Positions 7,949 to 16,354 of a stretch of DNA of 33,144 bases are shown one piece after another. Source of the stretch: an uncultured Loktanella sp. (lineage in GTDB: Bacteria > Pseudomonadota > Alphaproteobacteria > Rhodobacterales > Rhodobacteraceae). Where the stretch lies: NCBI GenBank assembly GCA_937132065.1, contig CAKZNT010000066.1:1-33144 (forward strand). Reading direction: 5' to 3'. Under the pieces are notes generated by a model. That model made no database searches and was not told where the DNA came from. It saw nothing but the letters and a program-made list of their open reading frames with translations. The first letter of the stretch is position 1, and every line of letters starts with the position of its first letter. The translations under genes and the position numbers were made by a program.

Positions 7949-9069
7949 AGCACCTGATCGAGAACTGGTGTCATGCGCGCAATCGTGCCGTCAACGTCGT
8001 ATAGCTTATCAAGCCCGAACAGGCCCAAACGGAATGTGCGAAAATCGTCGGGTTCGTCGCACTGCAACGGAACTCCAGCCGCGATTTGCATGCCAAGGGC
8101 CGCAAATTTGGACCCGTTCTGGACCGCAGGGTCATCTGTATAGCTCACGACCACACCCGGCGCGCCGAAACCGTCTGCCGCCACTGACTTTACGTTCTTG
8201 TCCTTAAGCAACGCGCGCACCCCGTTACCAAGCGTCCATTGCGCCGCCTTCAGCTTTTCAAACCCGTAGGCTTTTGTTTCCGCCATCGTATCGCGGAACA
8301 TGCGCAACCCGTCGGTCGGCAATGTCGCATGATAAGCATGCCCACCGCCCTCATAGGCCGCCATGATCGCGTGCCATTTCTTGAGGTCCATTGCAAAACT
8401 GTCAGAGGAGGTTTCAGCCATCCGCGCCGCGCCGCGCTCGGACATCATCACAAGGCCCGCCGAAGGGGTCGCCGACCAGCCCTTTTGCGGTGCAGAGATC
8501 AACACATCAACGCCCGTGGCCTTCATATCAACCCAGATGCACCCGCTAGCGATGCAATCAAGCACAAGCAAAGCGCCAACTTCATGTGCAGCATCCGCCA
8601 TCGCCTTTAGGTAGTCGTCAGGCAGGATTAAGCCTGCACTCGTTTCAACGTGCGGTGCAAACACGACATCCGGCTTTGCCTCTCGGATTGCGGTGACAAC
8701 ATCCTCGATAGGAGCTGGCGCAAATGGCGCACGGGTGTCGTTGCCTGCTTGCCGCGCCTTCAGCACAGTCGTCTTAGCCGCGAACCCGCCAGCCTCAAAA
8801 ATCTGGGTCCATCGATATGAGAACCAGCCATTGCGAACGATCAGCGCATGGGCGCCCGCGCCGAACTGACGGGCTACAGCTTCCATGCCATATGTGCCGC
8901 CACCGGGCACAAGGGCAACCTGATCGGCATTGTATACCTCTTTCAGCATCCCCGAGATATCCGTCATGACCCCCTGAAAGGCCTTGGACATATGGTTCAA
9001 CGAACGGTCGGTGAAGACGACCGAAAATTCCATCAGGCCATCGGGGTCAACTGGTGCTTTAGTCGTCAT
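7945..9069 (-). CDS. Class V PLP-dependent aminotransferase (alanine-glyoxylate/serine-pyruvate type)
   Basis: A 374-residue PLP enzyme of the AGAT/SPT branch, which moves an amino group from alanine or serine to glyoxylate or pyruvate. The cofactor loop VPGGGTYGMEAVARQF lies at about 55-70, HVETSAG and VLDCIAS supply the substrate pocket and cofactor-stacking Asp, and the Schiff-base lysine is Lys196 in SAPQKGWSATPS. The C-terminal small domain is complete, ending FRLGLFGLDKL..VDGTI. I chose the ATG at 9069, with GGAG 7 bases upstream, over in-frame starts back to 9147. It is the last gene of a three-gene minus-strand unit behind two Lrp/AsnC regulators, which suggests amino-acid-responsive control. 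The exact substrate cannot be told from sequence. Confidence 0.88.
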   Translation of the reverse strand: MTTKAPVDPDGLMEFSVVFTDRSLNHMSKAFQGVMTDISGMLKEVYNADQVALVPGGGTYGMEAVARQFGAGAHALIVRNGWFSYRWTQIFEAGGFAAKTTVLKARQAGNDTRAPFAPAPIEDVVTAIREAKPDVVFAPHVETSAGLILPDDYLKAMADAAHEVGALLVLDCIASGCIWVDMKATGVDVLISAPQKGWSATPSAGLVMMSERGAARMAETSSDSFAMDLKKWHAIMAAYEGGGHAYHATLPTDGLRMFRDTMAETKAYGFEKLKAAQWTLGNGVRALLKDKNVKSVAADGFGAPGVVVSYTDDPAVQNGSKFAALGMQIAAGVPLQCDEPDDFRTFRLGLFGLDKLYDVDGTIARMTPVLDQVL

Positions 9070-9143
9070 CTCTATCTCCATCAAATTTGACGCCAGCATG
9101 GCCTGCTGCGCCCGCAATGGCAAAGTCAAATTGCGCGCTGACT

Positions 9144-9592
9144 TCAAATTGGACCTGGGCGGCGTTCTTCGGACAACAGCACATTTGCTTCGACGTTTCC
9201 TACTCCCGGCAAAGTCATAACGCGGCGGCGTAAAACCCGTTCGAAATCGGCCAGATCGCGTGCAACGACCCGTAATCTGAAATCATACAGGCCCAGCACA
9301 TGTTCCACCGTTTGCACCTCTGGAATGGCGCCAACGGCCCGCTCAAAATCCTCAAGGCTTACGCGCCCCTTGGTCGCTAGTTTGATGCCCAGAAACACCG
9401 TCACCCCGAACCCGACCTTTTGCGCATCAAGCAAGAGTGCACGCCCCGTGATCACGCCAATATCCTCAAGGCGCTTGATCCGCCGCCACATTGCAGGCTG
9501 GCTTAATCCAAACTTGCGGCCAAGCTGGCTCGCGGGCTGGCCAGCATCAAGGCTCAGAGCGCGTAGAATTTTGCGGTCCAGATCATCCAAGA

Positions 9593-9596
<4 letters not shown>
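9144..9596 (-). CDS. Lrp/AsnC-family transcriptional regulator (second of tandem pair)
   Basis: A 150-residue feast/famine regulator. The N-terminal winged helix-turn-helix is LDDLDRKILRALSLDAG with the recognition helix near SQPAMWRRIKRLEDIGVI, and the C-terminal RAM ligand-binding domain has VFLGIK, PEVQTVEHVLGLYDFRLRVV and the closing LPGVGNVEANVLL. The spacing and motifs are those of ordinary Lrp proteins that oligomerise and bind an amino acid. Its ATG overlaps the stop of the upstream lrp gene as ATGA (9593-9596), with AAAGGG 10 bases ahead inside that gene. It lies 74 bases before the aminotransferase start, so that gene is its most likely target. Confidence 0.92.
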
Positions 9597-11204
<1,608 letters not shown>

Positions 11205-11213
11205 GCGATCAAC

Positions 11214-11234
11214 GTAGGATGGGTTTTAACCCAT
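11214..11234. repeat. 21-base palindromic repeat, copy 1
   Basis: It starts GTAGGATGGG and continues into TTTTAACCCAT; the arms GATGGGT and ACCCATC (the last base lies just outside) form a 7-bp hairpin. The same 21 bases occur in opposite orientation at 24442-24462. It sits between the ilvC stop and its terminator. Confidence 0.7.
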
Positions 11235-11239
11235 CACAC

Positions 11240-11270
11240 AAAAGGGCGCTCCATGTGGGGCGCCCTTTTT
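11240..11270 (+). terminator. Intrinsic terminator after ilvC
   Basis: AAAAGGGCGC (11240-11249) pairs perfectly with GCGCCCTTTT (11260-11269) around a 10-base apex in which CCA and TGG can pair further; it ends in TTTTT. This is a strong terminator. Its last two T's also begin the -35 of the next gene's promoter. Confidence 0.93.
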
Positions 11271-11296
11271 GATAGACAGTTCCCGACCGATATGAT
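11269..11296 (+). promoter_or_regulatory. Promoter of the EamA gene, abutting the ilvC terminator
   Basis: TTGATA (11269-11274, 5 of 6) and TATGAT (11291-11296, 5 of 6) are 16 bases apart. The transcript should start near 11303, only about 5 bases before the ATG at 11308, so there is no room for a ribosome-binding site. Confidence 0.65.
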
Positions 11297-11307
11297 CGAA
11301 ACGATCC

Positions 11308-12210
11308 ATGCAACAACCGACCCTTCACAACTGGCTTTCTGTCGCAGCCCTCGGGCTGATTTGGGGCGGCACGTTTATGATCGTTTCGATCGCCCTACAG
11401 GGGTATGGCCCTCTGACAGTTGCCTGCGCGCGCACCACACTTGGCGCAATTGCGTTATTGATGCTGATGCGGGTCATGAAGCGCCCCTTCCCTGTGCTCG
11501 ACAGACGCATGTTGAAATATCTCGTCGTCATCGGCGTGCTCAACACGGCGCTGCCCTTTGCGCTATTGAGTTGGGGGCAGCAATACGTGCCCTCTGCTTT
11601 TGCAGGTATTTCCATGGCTGCCTTGCCGCTCTTCGTGCTGCCACTGTCCCATTTCTTTACCGACGAGAATCTAAGCACCCGTAATCTGATCGGCGTATGC
11701 CTCGGCTTTACCGGGGCTGTCGTGCTAATCGGGCCTTCGGTCTTGCGGATTGGCACGGGGCTTGAACCACTCGGGCAAATCGCCTGTGTCGCGGCATCGC
11801 TATCCTACGCGATCTCAAGCATTATGACACGTCGTTGCCCACCGATTGACGCGATCACACTGGCAGCGCTCTTGCTAGTCGTTGGGGCGGCCGCCTTGAT
11901 CCCCGCGATGCTGGTTTTTGAGGGCGTTCCGCAGTTCGCCGACCGCACCTCAACACTTGCGATCATCTTCTTGGGGTTTGTCCCTACAGCGCTGGCCGCG
12001 CTGATCCGTGTGGTGACTATCCGCAGCGCAGGGGCCGTGTTTTTAACACTCGTGAACTATCAAGTTCCCGTATGGTCGATGATCTTTGGGGCGTATATTC
12101 TGTCAGAAGTCCTGCCACTACGGTTCTTCGCCGCGCTAGCGCTCATCATGGTAGGTTTGCTGGTCAGCCAGTGGAACAGCCTCAAACGGATATTCGGGAA
12201 GCGGGCTTAA
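11308..12210 (+). CDS. EamA/DMT-family membrane transporter
   Basis: A 300-residue inner-membrane protein with ten predicted hydrophobic helices in two EamA repeats (about residues 8-140 and 150-290). It has the typical opening [16 protein letters not shown] and the paired ends [14 protein letters not shown] and [12 protein letters not shown]. The family exports or imports small metabolites such as amino acids; the substrate here is unknown. Its place after ilvC, behind a separate promoter, does not prove a link to branched-chain amino acids. No Shine-Dalgarno precedes the ATG, in line with an almost leaderless message. The stop overlaps the glmM stop on the opposite strand by 4 bases. Confidence 0.9.
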   Translation: MQQPTLHNWLSVAALGLIWGGTFMIVSIALQGYGPLTVACARTTLGAIALLMLMRVMKRPFPVLDRRMLKYLVVIGVLNTALPFALLSWGQQYVPSAFAGISMAALPLFVLPLSHFFTDENLSTRNLIGVCLGFTGAVVLIGPSVLRIGTGLEPLGQIACVAASLSYAISSIMTRRCPPIDAITLAALLLVVGAAALIPAMLVFEGVPQFADRTSTLAIIFLGFVPTALAALIRVVTIRSAGAVFLTLVNYQVPVWSMIFGAYILSEVLPLRFFAALALIMVGLLVSQWNSLKRIFGKRA

Positions 12211-12219
12211 ACAGCCCGC
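12201..12219. terminator. Hairpin over the convergent EamA/glmM stops
   Basis: GCGGGCT and AGCCCGC form a 7-bp stem with a 5-base loop (TAAAC) that contains the stop codons of both genes. There is no T-tract on either side, so any terminator function would be weak. Confidence 0.4.
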
Positions 12220-13550
12220 TCAACCTCTTCAACGATCCCGTCAACGACATGCAACAGCAAATCCGCGTCCTCGCATTCGGCCATGACACGGACCAAGGGC
12301 TCTGTGCCTGACTTGCGGATCAACAGGCGGCCCTTGCCCGCGAGTTTGACCTCAGCATCCGCGATAATGGCCTTGACCGATGACGCGCCCATCGGATCAG
12401 ACCCTGCCGTGTAGCGCACATTCTTAAGCAATTGCGGGACGGTCTCGAAACTCTGGGTCAGGCTGCTCGCCTTTTGCCCTGTTTCGATCATAGCGGTTAA
12501 AAACTGAAGGCCCGCGAGCAACCCGTCACCTGTCGTCGCATAGTCTGTCATCACAACATGGCCAGACTGCTCGCCACCAAGGTTATAGCCACCAGCACGC
12601 ATCGCCTCGACGACATAGCGGTCACCAACGCCAGTGCGCAGTAAATTAAGCCCCTTGCCTGTCATAAAACGCTCAAGGCCCAGATTTGACATCACAGTCG
12701 CAACCAAAGTGCCACCGTTCAAGCGATCCGCCGCGGCCCAGCGATCTGCAAGCAATGCCATCAACTGGTCGCCATCAGCGACCCGACCTTTCTCGTCAAG
12801 AATCATGACGCGGTCTGCGTCACCATCCAGACAGATACCCACATCTGCGCCGTGACTGATGATGGTTTCAGCCGCCGACAGCGGCGCGGTAGAGCCGCAA
12901 CCAGCGTTGATATTGTAGCCGTCTGGCGAAACACCCACGGGAATAACCGTGGCTCCCAGTTCCCAAAGCACGCCAGGCGCAACCTTGTAAGCCGCCCCAT
13001 TGGCGCAATCGATCACCACCTTGAGGCCGTCAAGGCGCATACCCGCAGGGAAGGTTGATTTGATGCGTTCTGCGTAGCGGAACCGCCCATCGTCAATCCG
13101 TTTTGCGCGGCCAATGTTCTGCGCCTTGGCAGGTTCGATTGGCGCTTCGACCAAGGCTTCGATCTCTGCCTCGGCCTCGTCAGACAATTTGAATCCATCA
13201 GGGCCAAAAAATTTGATACCATTATCATGATGTGGGTTGTGGCTCGCCGAAATCATTATCCCGACATCGGCACGCATTGACGTCGTCAACAATCCAACCG
13301 CAGGTGTTGGAACAGGGCCAAGCAACAAGACATTCATGCCCGTGCTTGTCAGGCCAGCCGTAAGCGCATTTTCAAACATGTAACCCGACAAGCGAGTATC
13401 TTTGCCAATGACTACGCGGTGACCGTTCAATCCGTCATTGCGGAAATATCGACCAGCGGCTGCGCCAATTCTCAAGGCCATTTCCGCTGTCATAGGATAG
13501 ATGTTCGCTGTGCCGCGCACCCCGTCAGTACCAAATAATTTACGTGCCAT
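12207..13550 (-). CDS. glmM: Phosphoglucosamine mutase
   Basis: Converts glucosamine-6-phosphate to glucosamine-1-phosphate, the step leading to UDP-GlcNAc for peptidoglycan and lipopolysaccharide. The protein is 447 residues, the normal length. It opens with the family start [16 protein letters not shown]. The phosphoserine loop is [12 protein letters not shown] with catalytic Ser103, the Mg2+ loop is [10 protein letters not shown], and the substrate phosphate loop near the C-terminus is [12 protein letters not shown]. Its ATG shares one base with the folP stop (TAATG), with GGAG just upstream, so it is translationally coupled to folP as third gene of a folB-folP-glmM unit. This folP-glmM order is common in bacteria. 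Confidence 0.97.
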   Translation of the reverse strand: MARKLFGTDGVRGTANIYPMTAEMALRIGAAAGRYFRNDGLNGHRVVIGKDTRLSGYMFENALTAGLTSTGMNVLLLGPVPTPAVGLLTTSMRADVGIMISASHNPHHDNGIKFFGPDGFKLSDEAEAEIEALVEAPIEPAKAQNIGRAKRIDDGRFRYAERIKSTFPAGMRLDGLKVVIDCANGAAYKVAPGVLWELGATVIPVGVSPDGYNINAGCGSTAPLSAAETIISHGADVGICLDGDADRVMILDEKGRVADGDQLMALLADRWAAADRLNGGTLVATVMSNLGLERFMTGKGLNLLRTGVGDRYVVEAMRAGGYNLGGEQSGHVVMTDYATTGDGLLAGLQFLTAMIETGQKASSLTQSFETVPQLLKNVRYTAGSDPMGASSVKAIIADAEVKLAGKGRLLIRKSGTEPLVRVMAECEDADLLLHVVDGIVEEVERAV

Positions 13551-14548
13551 TACTGCTCCGCCATTGCCATTTGCAGGTTAACAGCCTGCCTCGTTTCATA
13601 TGTATCGTGAACACGTAGAAAATGCACCCCTGTTGCCACACCGTGCAAGGCAACTGCGACAGATCCTGCCATGCGGTCCTTCGCGTCAGGCGCATTCCCA
13701 AGAGTTCCAATAAATTTCTTGCGCGATGCCCCCAACAGGATCGCACAGCCTAGCCCGTGAAATAGCGACAGTCCGCGCAACAACAAAAGGTTGTGTTCAA
13801 GTGTCTTTCCAAATCCGATACCAGGGTCCACGACGATCTTGTCGCGCGCAATGCCAGCGGCTTCGGCCACAGCAATGCGCGCGGCTAAAAAGTCGTAAAC
13901 ATCAAGCAAAACATCGTCGTATTCAGGATTGTTCTGCATCGTCGCAGGATCACCTAGGGCATGCATCAGGCAGATCGGCTTTTGTGTGCGGGCGACAACA
14001 TTGATCATGTCAGGGTCAAAGGTCATTGCCGCCACATCGTTAATCAGACCAGCCCCTGCTGCCACGGCCCCTGCCGCGACATCTGCCTTGCGGGTATCAA
14101 TTGAAATTGGGACATCCGAGACTGCGCGGATTGACGCAATGACGGGCGATGTGCGCGCAATTTCGCGCGCGTTATCAACGGTCTCTGCACCAGGGCGCGT
14201 GCTTTCGCCACCAATGTCAAGAATATCGGCCCCCGCAGCGATCATCTTGAGCGCATGGGCGCGGGCGTGGTCTGGCGCTTGAAAGTCGCCTCCGTCAGAG
14301 AAGCTATCAGGCGTCACATTAAGGATGCCCATAATGCGCGGCCGCTCCATTTTCATCGACGCGACAGGCGCGCGCGCGCGCGTAATCATCTTGAGAGCAG
14401 ACGCTGGAACCTCGCTGGCAGCGATTAATCGCGGCTCTTGGCCACGCGAATGCACCGCTACCTTGTCAAACCAACACCAGCCGACCCGCAACGCATCGTG
14501 TGGGCGCGGAGTGTCCATCCGAAGCAGCGGGCGAAAATAGTCGGTCAT
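13550..14548 (-). CDS. folP: Dihydropteroate synthase
   Basis: Condenses 4-aminobenzoate with hydroxymethyl-dihydropterin pyrophosphate in folate synthesis; it is the sulfonamide target. Of 332 residues, the TIM-barrel core starts near residue 70 with [16 protein letters not shown], followed by [16 protein letters not shown] (pyrophosphate loop), [30 protein letters not shown] and GASRKKFIG (the Lys/Arg sulfonamide-binding region). All are intact. The ~65-residue N-terminal extension ([14 protein letters not shown]...) is longer than in E. coli (about 280 aa), but I recall such extensions in Rhodobacterales enzymes. The ATG overlaps the folB stop (ATGA) and the stop overlaps the glmM start, so all three are coupled. 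Confidence 0.96.
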   Translation of the reverse strand: MTDYFRPLLRMDTPRPHDALRVGWCWFDKVAVHSRGQEPRLIAASEVPASALKMITRARAPVASMKMERPRIMGILNVTPDSFSDGGDFQAPDHARAHALKMIAAGADILDIGGESTRPGAETVDNAREIARTSPVIASIRAVSDVPISIDTRKADVAAGAVAAGAGLINDVAAMTFDPDMINVVARTQKPICLMHALGDPATMQNNPEYDDVLLDVYDFLAARIAVAEAAGIARDKIVVDPGIGFGKTLEHNLLLLRGLSLFHGLGCAILLGASRKKFIGTLGNAPDAKDRMAGSVAVALHGVATGVHFLRVHDTYETRQAVNLQMAMAEQ

Positions 14549-15465
14549 GTGAGCTTGACTTGATCCACAGGGATAGCGCGAACAGGCACGCGCGCTGTCG
14601 GTGCATCCCCCCCGATAACCAGCAATTCTTTGGCATTCATTTCATCGGCAAACCAAGTGGCAAGTGCCAGAGCATTGCGCGCAGTCGCGGATGGCCCATC
14701 AACCGCATCAAGCACGATCTTTGACGGCGCCCAGACACAGATTTGATTGTTCTTCATGGCCCAGTCCAGCTCGGTGCGGGTCTCAACGACCTTGCAGCGC
14801 AAATCACGTGCCGCAAGCACCCAAGCATTCTGTTCGATTGACAACAGATCAATGCGGCGCTGTGTCATTGCATGGCCCGTTTGTGGTGTCGCCAGATCAG
14901 GCGCGCCCAAACAGATTACCAACGGCGCACCCATGTCCGCCAAGTCATCAATCCACCCCTTTAGATGAGGTGCAGCGATTGCGTCATTCGTCAGATAAAC
15001 GATGCGCGGGTGCGGAGCTTCTTGGTGGTCCTGCCCTGCATGTGATTGCCCGTCACGCGAGCGCACAATCTCGACGCCCAACGCAAACGGGCCGCGATCC
15101 AGCTTTTCAATCCGCACAAAGACGCGTTCGGCTTGTGGCTCTAGCAAAATGCGCTCTGCAACACGGGCTGCGAGGGTTTCGAGGAGGTTAATCCGCTCGG
15201 CATGTAATTCAACGCCGATGGCCTCGGTAACACGGTCATACGACAAAATGCGATCTACATCGTCGTCAATCGGGCCGGTCAGGGGCAGAACCTCTACGAC
15301 GATGTTAAAGCGGACGCGCTGCAACGTGCCGCGCTCCAATTGAAACGCCCCGATTTCCACTTCAACCACGTAATCACGCAGCGAGATACGATCACACGGC
15401 GCACTGGCGCTTGCTTCCGCGCGCTCACTGGGGTGGGCAAATGCGAGGCGAATATCATCAGTCAT
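14545..15465 (-). CDS. folB: Dihydroneopterin aldolase with a large C-terminal extra domain
   Basis: The first ~135 of 306 residues are a FolB domain, which cleaves dihydroneopterin to hydroxymethyl-dihydropterin: RISLRDYVVEVEIGAFQLERG, the DDVDRILSYDRVTEAI block, NLLETLAARVAERIL, and the catalytic Lys121 in VRIEKLDRGPFA. FolB is usually about 120 residues. Here some 155 further residues follow a linker (DGQSHAGQDHQEAP), with blocks IVYLTN, PLVICLGAPDL, LLSIEQNAWVLAARDL, ICVWAPSKIVLD and SATARNALALATWFADEM.AKELLVI. They look like a reduced amino-acid-kinase fold; this is only an impression. The ATG at 15465 fits the family; the frame stays open upstream to 15639 without homology. It is the first gene of folB-folP-glmM. 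Confidence 0.88.
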   Translation of the reverse strand: MTDDIRLAFAHPSERAEASASAPCDRISLRDYVVEVEIGAFQLERGTLQRVRFNIVVEVLPLTGPIDDDVDRILSYDRVTEAIGVELHAERINLLETLAARVAERILLEPQAERVFVRIEKLDRGPFALGVEIVRSRDGQSHAGQDHQEAPHPRIVYLTNDAIAAPHLKGWIDDLADMGAPLVICLGAPDLATPQTGHAMTQRRIDLLSIEQNAWVLAARDLRCKVVETRTELDWAMKNNQICVWAPSKIVLDAVDGPSATARNALALATWFADEMNAKELLVIGGDAPTARVPVRAIPVDQVKLT

Positions 15466-15494
15466 AGTTTTCACGTCCAAAGGGTCTTTGCGGC

Positions 15495-15520
15495 ATACTA
15501 GCCCGCAGGACCCCTTGCAA
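15495..15520 (-). promoter_or_regulatory. Possible promoter of folB-folP-glmM
   Basis: On the minus strand, TTGCAA (15520-15515) and TAGTAT (15500-15495) are 14 bases apart, about 30 bases before the folB ATG. The spacing is short for sigma-70, so this is tentative. Confidence 0.3.
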
Positions 15521-15557
15521 GAGCGGCAAAGACGGCAGCGATGCCGCCAGTTGCGAC

Positions 15558-16208
15558 CTAGTTTGACGCGGTGCGGGTTGGCTGGCGATAGAAATAGTGG
15601 GAGCCAATGCTCGCTGTGCGCGGGAACCGCTTGGCCCAAGACGGGCTCACAGCGCGGGTATGGTAATGGGTCGCACCATCGGTCAGCGGGCGATCTGCGC
15701 CGTCAATCAGCAGCTTTGCAACCTTGCCCACACGGACCCAAGATCCCTGCTCTGCGATGTTTTCGTCCTTGCCGTCACAGGTGTAAGTGAACTGGCACGC
15801 AAACTTGCGCCCCGTTCCCTGATTGATCACGGCGCAAAGAGAGTTCGGGTAGCTGGCACTATCAACGCGGTTCATGATGACTTCGGCAACGGCAAACATG
15901 CCCTCAACAGTCTCACCACGCGCCTCAAAATAAAGCGCCTCGGACAAGCACTGCCACTGCGCGCCACCCGATGCCCGCGGCAAAGCTGCCAAAAAGGAGC
16001 GATCATAGGTGATGTGGTTCGGGGTCATTTGCACATCGCGCTCGGATGCTGGGGGCAATGTCGTCAGCGCAGCCATGCGCGCCTCGGGAACGACTGACAA
16101 AGATTGGCGCTCTTGGCCCAAAAGGGCGGACAAGCGGCTGGCGATGACCTCATCTGCTGTGGCAACACTGCCTGCAAAAACAAGAGTAACCGTCGCTGCG
16201 GCCTTCAT
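15558..16208 (-). CDS. Secreted SleB-type cell-wall hydrolase
   Basis: A 216-residue predicted periplasmic peptidoglycan hydrolase (Hydrolase_2/SleB family, lytic-transglycosylase-like). It starts with a signal peptide, MKAAATVTLVFAGSVATA, cleaved near Ala18. A ~70-residue linker precedes the catalytic domain, which begins QWQCLSEALYFEARGE (the Glu of EARGE is the likely general acid) and continues GMFAVAEVIMNRVDSASYPNSLCAVINQG, CQFTYTCDGK, ATHYHTRAVSPSW and IGSHYFYR. These are all family blocks. An ATG 8 codons upstream (16232) is possible, but the chosen one gives a better signal peptide. It is likely a monocistronic gene on the same strand as ppdK and folB; its specific role in wall remodelling is unknown. 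Confidence 0.88.
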   Translation of the reverse strand: MKAAATVTLVFAGSVATADEVIASRLSALLGQERQSLSVVPEARMAALTTLPPASERDVQMTPNHITYDRSFLAALPRASGGAQWQCLSEALYFEARGETVEGMFAVAEVIMNRVDSASYPNSLCAVINQGTGRKFACQFTYTCDGKDENIAEQGSWVRVGKVAKLLIDGADRPLTDGATHYHTRAVSPSWAKRFPRTASIGSHYFYRQPTRTASN

Positions 16209-16354
16209 GATCGTCCCGAAATTCAACAACATCGCTTATATCCATAGCGGCACGCGGCTAGCCCCACGCAGGCGAGCGGTACTTAGGCGATCAAATTGAT
16301 TCGGTCCACCCTCCTGAGGCGCGACAAATCCGACGGCATCAAAAGCGAGCGAAT

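Noticed and set aside
14340..14390. GCGCGC-rich run in folP as a structural or regulatory element
   Set aside because: It encodes the ordinary Arg/Ala-rich stretch (TRARAPVAS) in the folP N-terminal extension; alternating GC is expected at this composition.
14664..15191. 175-codon open frame opposite folB
   Set aside because: Antisense shadow of folB; composition (Arg, Ser, Gln, His) is typical of spurious frames.
16209..16354. Possible small gene or RNA in the gap between ppdK-like gene and sleB
   Set aside because: A minus-strand frame stays open across it (reading ...FVAPQEGGPNQF...), but it begins inside the PPDK-like gene, has no ribosome-binding site, and I see no convincing stem, aptamer or terminator.
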